Part shown: positions 21,885-29,892 of the stretch, piece by piece
How the letters are laid out: each line of letters opens with the position of its first letter
Numbering within the stretch: position 1 is the stretch's first letter
Assembly: GCA_035550515.1 (NCBI GenBank)
Contig: DASZOZ010000039.1
Location: 124,001-188,000, forward strand
Reading direction: 5' to 3'
DNA length: 64,000 nucleotides
Origin: DATARH01 sp035550515
Lineage (GTDB): Bacteria > Pseudomonadota > Alphaproteobacteria > ATCC43930 > CGMCC-115725
The notes under the pieces: generated by a model
What the model was told of the DNA's origin: nothing
Database searches by the model: none
The model's input: the letters and a program-made list of their open reading frames with translations, nothing else
Made by a program: the position numbers and the translations under genes

Positions 21885-21946
21885 TTGGAATCCGTTGCGT
21901 CCTCTGCGTAACCTCAGCGTCCTCCGCGTTAACGCGTTCGCTTTTG
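21885..21946. repeat. CTCTGCGTAACCTCAGCGTC-type dispersed repeat before mccA
   Basis: TTGCGTCCTCTGCGTAACCT, followed by CAGCGTCCTCCGCGTTAACG, directly precedes the mccA start. From memory this sequence type occurs between genes in many unrelated bacteria. Its presence leaves mccA without a recognisable Shine-Dalgarno sequence. Confidence 0.55.
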
Positions 21947-23911
21947 ATGTTCGCGAAAATCCTCATCGCCAATCGCGGCGAGATCGCCTGCCGGGTGCTC
22001 CGCACCGCCCGCCGCATGGGCATCGCCACGGTGGCGGTCTATTCCGCGGCCGATGCCGGCGCGCTGCATGTCGCGAAGGCGGACGAAGCACGGCTGATCG
22101 GCCCGCCGCCGGCGCGGCAGAGCTACCTCGACGCCGCCGCCATCATCGCCGCCGCCCGGGAGACCGGCGCCGAGGCCGTGCATCCCGGCTACGGCTTCCT
22201 GTCGGAAAACCCCGAATTCGCCGAGGCCTGCGCGGCGGCGGGCATCGTCTTTATCGGCCCGCCGGCCGCGGCGATGCGCGCGATGGGCTCGAAGGCCGCC
22301 GCCAAGGCCTTGATGCAGCAGGCCGGGGTGCCGGTGGTCCCGGGTTATCACGGCGACGACCAGGACCCCGCGCATCTGCAGGCCGAGGCGGAAAAGATCG
22401 GTTTCCCGGTGCTGATCAAGGCGTCGGGCGGCGGCGGCGGGCGCGGCATGCGCGTCGTCCATGCGGCCGCCGACTTCGCGCGCGCGCTCGACGGCGCCCG
22501 GCGCGAGGCGATCTCGGCCTTTGGCGACGACCGCGTGCTGATCGAGAAATACCTCGCCGCGCCGCGCCACATCGAGGTGCAGGTGTTCGCCGACGCGCAC
22601 GGCAATGTGCTGCATCTTTACGAGCGCGACTGCTCGATCCAGCGCCGCTACCAGAAGATCGTCGAGGAGGCGCCGGCGCCCGGCCTGGCGCCGGCGCTGC
22701 GCCGGGCGATGGGCGAGGCGGCGGTCGCCGCGGCGCAAGCGGTCGGCTATGTCGGCGCCGGCACGGTCGAATTCATCGTCGAACACGGCCGCTTCTATTT
22801 CATGGAGATGAATACGCGGCTGCAGGTCGAGCACCCGGTGACCGAAGCGGTGACCGGCACCGACCTCGTCGAGTGGCAGCTGCGCGTCGCCGCCGGCGAA
22901 AAATTCACCCGCACGCAGTCCGACATCCGGCTCAACGGTCATGCCATCGAGGTGCGGCTTTATGCCGAGAACCCGGAGCGCGGGTTTTTGCCCGCGACCG
23001 GCACGCTGCACCGGCTGCGTCTGGCCACGGGGGCCGCGCGGGTCGAGACCGGCGTGCGCGAGGGCGACGCGGTGACCCCGTTCTACGACCCGATGATCGC
23101 CAAGATCATCGCCTGGGGGCCCGACCGCGATGCCGCGCGCACCCGGCTGTCGCACGCTTTGGCGGAGACCGGCGTGCTCGGCCTCACCACCAATCTCGGC
23201 TTTCTCGCGCGGGTCGTCGCCGACGAGGACTTTGCCGCCGCCAGGCTCGATACCGGCTTTATCGAGCGCCGCCGCGCCGCTTTGCTGCCGGCCGCCGCGC
23301 CGCCGCCCGGCAAAGCCATCGCCGCGGCCGCCTTGTTCGCCCTCGGCTCGCCGGCCGCTGCCGGCGCCGATCCGTGGTCCCGTCGCGACGGCTGGCGTCT
23401 CAACGCCGCGAACGCGCCGCAAAGCGTGACGCTGCGTAGCGGCGACGAGATCCTGTCCGTCGCCGCGACCGCGCGCAGCGCCGGGTGGGCGCTCGGAATC
23501 GGCGAACATGACCTGGTGGACGCCGCGATCATTGCTTCTGACGGCGCCGCGGTGCTGACCCTCGACGGCGCCCAGTCGCGCGCGGTGATTCTCGACCACG
23601 GCAGCGAGATCGCCGTGTTCATCGATGGCGCGGGCTGGCGTTTCACGCGGGTCGATCCGCTGGCCCCGCCGGCCGGGGCCGATCCCGGCGCCGGTCGTCT
23701 GTCCGCGCCGATGCCGGGCCGCGTCGTGCAGCTGCTGGTCGCCGCCGGCGATGTGGTGCGCCAGGGCCAGGCGCTGATCGTCGTCGAGGCGATGAAGATG
23801 GAGCACACCATCGCCGCCCCGCGCGACGGCAAGGTCGAGGCGGTGCGCTACGCGGTGGGCGACCTGGTCGAGGAGGGCGCCGAGCTGATCGCCCTGGCGG
23901 AGCCGGCGTAA
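21947..23911 (+). CDS. mccA: Acyl-CoA carboxylase biotin carboxylase/BCCP subunit, methylcrotonyl-CoA carboxylase alpha-like
   Basis: A 654-residue protein. The biotin carboxylase domain (about 1-450) starts MFAKILIANRGEIACRVLRT and has GYGFLSENPEFAEAC, the ATP loop KASGGGGGRGMR, RDCSIQRRYQKIVEEAPAP and the catalytic FMEMNTRLQVEHPVTE. A linker and a C-terminal biotinyl domain with VVEAMKMEHTIAAP (Lys in AMKM is biotinylated) follow. It carboxylates biotin with bicarbonate and ATP for the partner subunit MccB. The start ATG at 21947 is fixed by the conserved N-terminus; the frame extends upstream into the repeat region. The stop TAA overlaps the next ATG (TAATG). Confidence 0.95.
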   Translation: MFAKILIANRGEIACRVLRTARRMGIATVAVYSAADAGALHVAKADEARLIGPPPARQSYLDAAAIIAAARETGAEAVHPGYGFLSENPEFAEACAAAGIVFIGPPAAAMRAMGSKAAAKALMQQAGVPVVPGYHGDDQDPAHLQAEAEKIGFPVLIKASGGGGGRGMRVVHAAADFARALDGARREAISAFGDDRVLIEKYLAAPRHIEVQVFADAHGNVLHLYERDCSIQRRYQKIVEEAPAPGLAPALRRAMGEAAVAAAQAVGYVGAGTVEFIVEHGRFYFMEMNTRLQVEHPVTEAVTGTDLVEWQLRVAAGEKFTRTQSDIRLNGHAIEVRLYAENPERGFLPATGTLHRLRLATGAARVETGVREGDAVTPFYDPMIAKIIAWGPDRDAARTRLSHALAETGVLGLTTNLGFLARVVADEDFAAARLDTGFIERRRAALLPAAAPPPGKAIAAAALFALGSPAAAGADPWSRRDGWRLNAANAPQSVTLRSGDEILSVAATARSAGWALGIGEHDLVDAAIIASDGAAVLTLDGAQSRAVILDHGSEIAVFIDGAGWRFTRVDPLAPPAGADPGAGRLSAPMPGRVVQLLVAAGDVVRQGQALIVVEAMKMEHTIAAPRDGKVEAVRYAVGDLVEEGAELIALAEPA

Positions 23912-24363
23912 TGGCGAAAGGCGGTGATTTCCCTGCCGTCGGCCCGCTGCATCTGGTGAAGATGGCGGTCGGCGCCGCGGATGTGGAGGATTTGCGCCGC
24001 TCGCGCGCGCAGCGCCGCGTCGAACGCGGCGCCAGCTGGGTCTACACCCGCAACCATCCGCGCCGCGCCGAGGCGGTGCTCGCCGGCGGCTCGCTGTACT
24101 GGGTGGTGAAAGGCCAGATCAGGGCACGCGAACGCATCATCGGCTTCCGCGCCGAGTGTGAGGACAGCGGCCGCGCCTATTGCCTGATCGTGACCGACGG
24201 CGAATTCGTCGCGACCTTGCCGCGCGCGTTCCGGCCGTTCCAGGGCTGGCGCTATCTGCCGCCGGCCGACGCGCCGAAAGATATCCCCGCCGGACCGGGC
24301 GGGGATTTCTCGCAGATGCCCGAGCACATGCTGCTGGAGCTGCGCGAGCTCGGGCTGATCTGA
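23911..24363 (+). CDS. DUF1489 family protein
   Basis: A 150-residue protein of the alphaproteobacterial DUF1489 family. It opens with PLHLVKMAVGAADVEDLRR, has TRNHPRRAEAVLAGGSLYWV and KGQIRARERIIGF, and ends FSQMPEHMLLELRELGLI. The function of the family is unknown. Its ATG overlaps the mccA stop (TAATG), so it is translationally coupled to the carboxylase gene. No signal peptide or membrane segment is visible, suggesting a cytoplasmic protein. The YWVVKGQIRAR core might bind nucleic acid or a small ligand, but there is no direct evidence. Confidence 0.85.
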   Translation: MAKGGDFPAVGPLHLVKMAVGAADVEDLRRSRAQRRVERGASWVYTRNHPRRAEAVLAGGSLYWVVKGQIRARERIIGFRAECEDSGRAYCLIVTDGEFVATLPRAFRPFQGWRYLPPADAPKDIPAGPGGDFSQMPEHMLLELRELGLI

Positions 24364-24421
24364 GGCGGTAGGCTGCGCCGCCGGGCGGCTGCCGGCTCCC
24401 GCCCGGTCGGTCCTCTATGCG

Positions 24422-24652
24422 CTACCAGTTGCGGCAATACGGGTTGGTGGTCGCGACGAAGCCGCAATAGTGGTAACCCATGGCCGAGGGCGGGGTGCCG
24501 ATCCCGACACCGATGCCGTTGCCGAAGTCCCAGCCGAGATACATCTGGGCCTTCGCCTGGTGCAGTGGCAGCGCCACGGCGACGAGACCGAGGGCGCCGG
24601 CCGCGAGCGCCGCAAACCCGCCGAACCGGCGATTTCTTGTCGTCCCGCGCAT
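24422..24652 (-). CDS. Small secreted hypothetical protein
   Basis: A 76-residue protein that I do not recognise. The N-terminus is a clear signal peptide: basic MRGTTRNRR, then hydrophobic FAALAAGALGLVAVALPL, with probable cleavage after QAKA. The mature part is only about 45 residues, rich in Gly, Tyr and aromatic residues (MYLGWDFGNGIGVGIG), and ends CGFVATTNPYCRNW with two cysteines that could form a disulfide. ATG at 24652 is preceded by AAAGGAGG five bases upstream, an almost ideal ribosome site that strongly supports both the gene and its start. It is divergent from the dioxygenase gene at 24801. Confidence 0.7.
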   Translation of the reverse strand: MRGTTRNRRFGGFAALAAGALGLVAVALPLHQAKAQMYLGWDFGNGIGVGIGTPPSAMGYHYCGFVATTNPYCRNW

Positions 24653-24800
24653 TTCAACCTCCTTTAAAATCAATCCTCTATGCGAGGTTTAACAATGCCT
24701 GGGGGTTTTCGGTTCCGGGGTTGGCGGGCGTCCGGCGCCGCATTGCGCCGCGGCTTAGCCGCGACCATAATCGCGCCGGACTTGCGGTGCGGGGCGCGAG

Positions 24801-25763
24801 ATGATCGAGCACAGGATCGACGGCGCGAGCGCGTGGAAGCGCGCCGACATCGGCGACGGCGATTTCCGTGTCAGGCTCGATGAGGCTTGTCTCGACGAAA
24901 TCCGCCGCGTCGTCGGCGAAATCCGCGCCCATCCGCTGCCGGCGATCCTGCGCAGCCCGGCCGATTTCGACATGACCAACTGTCACGCGGCGATGGCCGA
25001 GGTGCGCCGCATCCTCAGGCACGGCGTGCGCTTCGCGGTGGTCGACCGGTTGCCGGTCGAGGAACTGTCGAAGAGCGAGGCGGAGGCGGTCTACTGGCTG
25101 CTCGCCTCGATGGTCGCCCGCCCGGTGGCGCAAAAGCTCGACGGCACGATGATCTACGATGTGCACGATACCGGCCGGCAGGCGCTGCCCGGCTCCGGCA
25201 TCCGTCCCGACAAGACCAACATCGAGATCCGCTTCCATATCGACAACGCCTACAACACGACGCCGCCGGAGATCGTCGGTCTGCTCTGCCTGCGCACCGC
25301 CAAGTCCGGCGGGGTCAGCCGCGTGCTGAGCTTCCCCACCGTCCACAACATGCTGCTGGAACGGCACCCGGAATTGCTGCCGCGGCTCTACCGGCCGTTC
25401 TGGTTCGACCGGCAAAAGGAGTTCTTCCCCGGCGAGCCGGAAACTTTTTCCGCACCGGTCTTCGAGGCGGGAGAGGCGTTGCGGGCGCGCTTCAGCCACC
25501 ATCAGATCAGGGGCGGCTACGCGCTCAAGGGCGAGCCGCTCGACAACGAAGGCGCCGCCGCGGTCGCCGCGATACTGGAGATTTTCGAGGAGCCCGGCGT
25601 CGCGATCGATTTCGAATTCCAGCCCGGCGAAATCCAGTTTGTCGACAACCGCACGCTCGGCCACAGCCGCACCGAGTTCGAGGACTGGCCCGACCCCGAC
25701 CGCCGCCGCCACCTCGTCCGTCTCTGGCTCCGCGACCACGGCCGGCGGGCCTATACCGGCTGA
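24801..25763 (+). CDS. TauD/TfdA-family Fe(II)/2-oxoglutarate dioxygenase
   Basis: A 320-residue double-stranded beta-helix oxygenase. The iron triad is visible as His146 and Asp148 in RFHIDNAY and His288 in RTLGHSRTEF, with Arg307 (RHLVRLWLR) as probable 2-oxoglutarate ligand. The family hydroxylates or cleaves small organic acids, sulfonates and quaternary amines; the substrate here is unknown. It starts a plus-strand group with two aminotransferases (25823 and 27178), suggesting a role in catabolism or modification of an amino compound. The start ATG at 24801 follows GGGCGCGAG. Confidence 0.87.
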   Translation: MIEHRIDGASAWKRADIGDGDFRVRLDEACLDEIRRVVGEIRAHPLPAILRSPADFDMTNCHAAMAEVRRILRHGVRFAVVDRLPVEELSKSEAEAVYWLLASMVARPVAQKLDGTMIYDVHDTGRQALPGSGIRPDKTNIEIRFHIDNAYNTTPPEIVGLLCLRTAKSGGVSRVLSFPTVHNMLLERHPELLPRLYRPFWFDRQKEFFPGEPETFSAPVFEAGEALRARFSHHQIRGGYALKGEPLDNEGAAAVAAILEIFEEPGVAIDFEFQPGEIQFVDNRTLGHSRTEFEDWPDPDRRRHLVRLWLRDHGRRAYTG

Positions 25764-25822
25764 GACCTGGCGCCATGTGCCGCCGGCTTGTGCTACAACG
25801 GCGGCAGCCGGAAGGAGACAGG

Positions 25823-27139
25823 ATGCCCGCCGCCCACGCCGCGAATATCGACATCGACGCCGCCCTCAAGGAAGCCGAGGAGGATTACCGCGCGCGCAAC
25901 CCCGAGAGCCGCGCGCTCTACGACAAGGCCTGCGCCGCGCTGCCCGGCGGCAACACCCGCTCGGCGATCTATGCCGAGCCGTTCCCGCTGACCATGGTCA
26001 AGGGCGAGGGCGCGCATCTGTGGGACGCCGACGGCCACGAATACGCCGATTTCCTCTCCGAGTTCACCGCCGGGCTTTACGGCCATTCGCATCCCGCGAT
26101 CCGCCGGGCGATCGACGCGGCGCTCGACGGCGGCATCAATTTCGGCGCTCACGGCCAGGCGGAAGGGAAATTCGCCGCGGCGATCCGCGACCGCTTCCCG
26201 TCGGTCGAGCTGGTGCGCTTCACCAATTCCGGCACCGAGGCCAATTTGATGGCGGTGTCGGCCGCGCTCGGCATCACCGGCCGCCACAAGGTGCTGGTGT
26301 TCCACGGCGGCTATCACGGCGGCGTGTTTTATTTCCGCGGCAAGGGCAGCCCGATCAACGCGCCTTTCGACTATCTGATGGGCGTCTACAACGATATCGC
26401 GCAGGTCCGCGCGCTGGTCGCGCCGCACAAGGACGACCTCGCCTGCATCCTGATCGAGCCGATGCTCGGCGGCAGCGGCTGCATCCCGGCGACGCGCGCG
26501 TTTCTCGCCGATCTGCGCGCGCTGGCGAGCGAGACCGGCGCCGTCCTGATCTTCGACGAGGTGATGACCTCGCGCCTCGCGCCGGGCGGCTTGCAGGAGG
26601 TGCACGGCGTCACTCCCGACATGACGACGCTGGGCAAATATGTCGGCGGCGGCATGAGCTTTGGCGCCTTTGGCGGGCGCACCGACCTGATGGCGTGGTT
26701 CGACCCGCGCAACAAGGGCGGCTTCCAGCACGCCGGCACGTTCAACAACAACGTGCTGACGATGAACGCCGGCTATGTCGGGCTGACCGAGGTCTACACC
26801 CCGGCGGCGGCGCGCCGGCTCAACAATTGGGGCGACACGCTGCGCGACCGGCTCAACGCGGCGGCGCGGGGGCTGCCGATGCAGTTCACCGGCATCGGCT
26901 CGATGATCGGCGTGCATATGCGCGGCGGCGCGATCCACAACGCCGCCGATGCCGCCCAGGGCCATGCCGGGCTGCTCGAGCTGTTCTATTTCGACCTTGT
27001 CGAGCGCGGCGTCTGGTTCGCCAAGCGCGGCATGATGGCGCTGTCGGTCGCCCTCGACGAGGGGGACGGCGACAAGCTCGTCGGCGCGGTCGAAGACTTC
27101 GCCGAGACCCGCGCGCCGCTGTTCGCGGGGCTGTCGTGA
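25823..27139 (+). CDS. Class III aminotransferase, glutamate-1-semialdehyde aminomutase-like
   Basis: A 438-residue PLP enzyme of fold type I. Seen are ALPGGNTRSAIYAEPFPLTM, FTNSGTEANLMAVSAAL, HGGYHGGVFYFRGKGSP, the PLP aspartate in LIFDEVMTSRLAPGG, and Lys272 in TTLGKYVGGGMSFGAFGG as the Schiff-base lysine. The GGNTR opening and overall pattern resemble glutamate-1-semialdehyde aminotransferases, but alphaproteobacteria make ALA by the Shemin route, so this is more likely a catabolic omega-aminotransferase or aminomutase. ATG at 25823 has GAAGGAGA upstream. It lies 59 bp after the dioxygenase and 38 bp before the next aminotransferase, so one operon is likely. Confidence 0.86.
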   Translation: MPAAHAANIDIDAALKEAEEDYRARNPESRALYDKACAALPGGNTRSAIYAEPFPLTMVKGEGAHLWDADGHEYADFLSEFTAGLYGHSHPAIRRAIDAALDGGINFGAHGQAEGKFAAAIRDRFPSVELVRFTNSGTEANLMAVSAALGITGRHKVLVFHGGYHGGVFYFRGKGSPINAPFDYLMGVYNDIAQVRALVAPHKDDLACILIEPMLGGSGCIPATRAFLADLRALASETGAVLIFDEVMTSRLAPGGLQEVHGVTPDMTTLGKYVGGGMSFGAFGGRTDLMAWFDPRNKGGFQHAGTFNNNVLTMNAGYVGLTEVYTPAAARRLNNWGDTLRDRLNAAARGLPMQFTGIGSMIGVHMRGGAIHNAADAAQGHAGLLELFYFDLVERGVWFAKRGMMALSVALDEGDGDKLVGAVEDFAETRAPLFAGLS

Positions 27140-27177
27140 TCGGCCCCGGCTCTTCCTTGCTTGCGTAGAGGATCGAG

Positions 27178-28107
27178 ATGAGCGCCAAACCGCACGGGAA
27201 CCAGCGCGTCGCCTATTTCAACGGCCGCATCGTGCCGGAGCGCGAGGTGGTGATCCCGTTCCGCGACCGCGGCTTCAAATATGGCGACGCCGCGTTCGAC
27301 ATGACCCGCACGTTTCACGGCCGGCCGTTCAAGCTCAAGGAGCATATCGACCGCTTCTACCGCTCGCTCAAATACCTGCGCATCGACCCCGGCCTCGGTC
27401 CGCACGAGATGGCCGGGATCAGCGAGGATGTGCTGGCGCGCAACGCCCATTTCCTCACCCCCGACAGCGATTTCTGGCTCGGTCAGCGCGTTTCGCGTGG
27501 CGTCGATGCGGTCGGCGACGAGGGCTGGGAGGAGACCGGACCGACCGTCATCGTCGAATGCATCCCGCTGCCGCTGCAGAAACGCGCCCGGCTGTTTCGC
27601 GACGGTATCGACATCGTCGTCCCGCCGACCCGCCGCACCGCACCGGACGCGCTCAGCCCGCGTGCCAAGACGCATAACTATCTCAACCTGATACAGGCCG
27701 ATCTTCAAGCCAAGGCGCAGGATCCGGAGGCGTGGTCGGTACTGCTCGACCATAACGGCCATCTTTCCGAAGGCATCGGCAGCAACATCTTCCTGGTCGC
27801 CGAGGGGGAGGTGCTGACGCCGCGCAGCGAGTTCGTCCTGCCCGGCATCAGCCGCGAGACGGTGATCGAGCTCTGCGCGGGGCTCGGGATCGCCTGCCGC
27901 GAGGCCGATCTCGACCTCTACGACGCCGGGATCGCCGACGAAATCTTCATGACCTCGACCAGCCTGTGCATCTGCCCGGTGCGCAGCATCGGCGGCCGCA
28001 CCCTCGCGGCGCCGCTCCCCGGCCCGGTCACCAAGCGCATCAGCGACGCCTACGCCAAGTTCGTCGACTGCGATTTCGTCGCCCAGTATTTGAAGCACCT
28101 CGCCTGA
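27178..28107 (+). CDS. Class IV aminotransferase (branched-chain/D-amino-acid aminotransferase-like)
   Basis: A 309-residue fold type IV PLP enzyme. The N-terminus has VAYFNGRIVPEREVVIPFRD and RGFKYGDAAFDMTR, Lys164 in SPRAKTHNYLNLIQAD is the PLP lysine, and EGIGSNIFLVAEGEVLTPRS plus LPGISRETVIEL are family signatures. It could be a branched-chain or an (R)-amine/D-amino-acid transaminase; the residues seen do not decide. It follows the class III aminotransferase by 38 bp with a GTAGAGGATCGAG leader, and its stop lies 8 bp from the convergent stop of the flavin protein. Confidence 0.88.
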   Translation: MSAKPHGNQRVAYFNGRIVPEREVVIPFRDRGFKYGDAAFDMTRTFHGRPFKLKEHIDRFYRSLKYLRIDPGLGPHEMAGISEDVLARNAHFLTPDSDFWLGQRVSRGVDAVGDEGWEETGPTVIVECIPLPLQKRARLFRDGIDIVVPPTRRTAPDALSPRAKTHNYLNLIQADLQAKAQDPEAWSVLLDHNGHLSEGIGSNIFLVAEGEVLTPRSEFVLPGISRETVIELCAGLGIACREADLDLYDAGIADEIFMTSTSLCICPVRSIGGRTLAAPLPGPVTKRISDAYAKFVDCDFVAQYLKHLA

Positions 28108-28115
28108 CGGCGAGA

Positions 28116-29564
28116 TTAACGGCGCCACACCGCCTTGGCGTAGAGTTCCGGGCCGAAATCGGGCGGCACGGCGCCGGTCATCCGCTGTTGGTGGTGGTCG
28201 AGATCGGCGAGGAACAGGCCGCGGCTGATCGCCGCCGTCACCGCCGGGTGACCGCGCTTCATGCTCGGCACGTCGCCGACCGGCACGCCGAAGCTGACGA
28301 ACCCGGCGGGGTTGAAGCAGTGGATGTCCTTGAGGTACGGCGCGGCGCCGGGATCCCTCGCGATGAACTCGTTGCCGGGGCCGAGATAGGGATGCGCGCC
28401 CAGCACTGCGTCCTGCTCCTCGGCGGGCGGCGTATAGCGGTCGCGCCACAACGCGATATGCCGCGCGAAATCGGCCAATTCCGGCCGCAGATTGGGGTCG
28501 GCCGCATAGCCGGTGCCCGCGATCGCGAAATCGAAGCGGTAAGTCAGCGCGCCTTCCGCGAGGCAACCGGAGGGGTCGGCGACTTCGGCCGTGAGGCCGT
28601 CGGCCGCTTGCCGCGCGTCCACCCACGGCGCGGCCAGGTGCAGGTGGAAATTGTCGTGCCTCAGCACCCGGTCGATCGCGTCTTGCGGCGCGGTCGACCC
28701 GGCGCGGCGATAGCGGATCGCCTGGTGCCAGCGCACCGCATCGGGCAGGGCGCAGTAATTGTCGTAAGCGCCGGGATAGCCGCGGCTGCGGCTGATCGGC
28801 GTCGCGGCGAGGGTCGCGCGGCGGGCGAACAGGTGCACCGACCTGGCGCCGCTTTCGAGCGCGACCGCCGCCGCGTCGAAAGCCGAGGCCGCGCCGCCGA
28901 TCACCGCGACATCCTTGCCGGCGAGCGCGGCGAAATCGATCGCGTCGCCGGTATGTGCCCACAGCCGGCGCGGCAGCACGCGCAGAAAATCGGGCACGGC
29001 CGGCCCGCCGCTGCCGGCGAACCCGGTGGCGATGATGATTTTCCGCGCGGTCTCGACATTTGTGCCGAGATGCAGCCGGAAACACCCTTCCGCCGGCTCG
29101 ATGCGGTCGAGCCGGGTGCCGTAGCGCACCCGGATGCCGAGAAACTCGCGGTACCACGCCAGGTAGCTGACCCATGCCTGGCGCGGGATACGCTCGAAGC
29201 CGCGATACGCCGCCGCGCCGTGCCGCGCCTCGTACCAGGCCTGGAAGCCCAGTGCGGCGATGCCGTATTCGGGGCCGGGCAGCGTCTTCGGCGTCCGCAG
29301 GACATGCATCCGCGCGCCGTTTTCCCAGATGCCGGCGCGGGCCGCATCGGCTGCGGCGTCGATCACCGAAACCTTGCCGATCCCCGCCCGCCGCAGCGCA
29401 AAAGCAAACGCGCAGCCGGTCTGTCCGCCGCCGACGATCAGCACATTGTGGTCGATGGTTCTTCCGGTCGCGTCGGCTCGATCGGGCACCCAGTTCGCCG
29501 GGTCGGGGCCGAGCAGCCGCAGCGCCTCGCGCGCACCGGCATCGGGGCCGACTTCCGTCGTCAT
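28116..29564 (-). CDS. FAD/NAD(P)-dependent monooxygenase-like protein
   Basis: A 482-residue flavoprotein. An N-terminal DHNVLIVGGGQTGCAFAFAL binds FAD, IIIATGFAGSGGPAVPDF is the ATG hinge, and VAVIGGAASAFDAAAVALES is a second nucleotide site, the layout of class B flavin monooxygenases and lysine/ornithine hydroxylase relatives. The C-terminal FDFAIAGTGYAADPNLRPEL closes the FAD region. Substrate unknown. The start is set at ATG 29564 (MTTEVGPDAGAREALRLLG). Further upstream the frame runs through a 33-bp tandem repeat that encodes a monotonous peptide and should not be annotated as protein. Confidence 0.85.
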   Translation of the reverse strand: MTTEVGPDAGAREALRLLGPDPANWVPDRADATGRTIDHNVLIVGGGQTGCAFAFALRRAGIGKVSVIDAAADAARAGIWENGARMHVLRTPKTLPGPEYGIAALGFQAWYEARHGAAAYRGFERIPRQAWVSYLAWYREFLGIRVRYGTRLDRIEPAEGCFRLHLGTNVETARKIIIATGFAGSGGPAVPDFLRVLPRRLWAHTGDAIDFAALAGKDVAVIGGAASAFDAAAVALESGARSVHLFARRATLAATPISRSRGYPGAYDNYCALPDAVRWHQAIRYRRAGSTAPQDAIDRVLRHDNFHLHLAAPWVDARQAADGLTAEVADPSGCLAEGALTYRFDFAIAGTGYAADPNLRPELADFARHIALWRDRYTPPAEEQDAVLGAHPYLGPGNEFIARDPGAAPYLKDIHCFNPAGFVSFGVPVGDVPSMKRGHPAVTAAISRGLFLADLDHHQQRMTGAVPPDFGPELYAKAVWRR

Positions 29565-29587
29565 GGCCGGGCTCGACCCGTCCGTCC

Positions 29588-29850
29588 TTGGCTCTTGGGC
29601 CAGGCTCGACCCGGCCATCCACGTCCCCCGGGCCAGGCTCGACCCGGCCATCCACGTCCCCCGGGCCGGGCTCGATCCGGCCATCCACGTCCCCCGGGCC
29701 GGGCTCGACCCGGCCATCCACGTCCCCTGGGCCGGGCTCGACCCGGCCATCCACGTCCCCTGGGCCGGGCTCGATCCGGCCATCCACGTCCCCTGGGCCG
29801 GGCTCGACCCGGCCATCCATGTCCCCTGGGCCGGGCTCGACCCGACCATC
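29588..29850. repeat. 33-bp tandem repeat array, eight copies
   Basis: GGCCATC (one copy GACCATC) recurs at 29613, 29646, 29679, 29712, 29745, 29778, 29811 and 29844, exactly 33 bp apart. The unit contains GGGCCGGGCTCGACCCGGCC and CACGTCCCC. Variation is limited to single bases (T/C in CCCC(T/C)GGG and in GA(T/C)CC). The unit equals one arm of the dispersed palindromic repeat found elsewhere in the window. Because 33 is divisible by three, reading frames stay open on both strands and create false gene extensions. Confidence 0.95.
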
Positions 29851-29892
29851 CGGATCCTCGGGGCGAGCCCGGGGATGACGCGACCGAAAACA

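Noticed and set aside
26986..29820. 944-codon minus-strand frame spanning three genes
   Set aside because: It runs antisense to the aminotransferases and includes the 33-bp repeat in translation; no domain is visible, so it is a shadow.
29565..29849. N-terminal extension of the flavoprotein through the tandem repeat
   Set aside because: The extension encodes only the repeat peptide (GTWMAGSSPAQ-like units); the protein-like sequence and start lie at 29564.
29588..29850. CRISPR array
   Set aside because: The units are contiguous without unique spacers and no cas genes are present; it is a simple tandem repeat.
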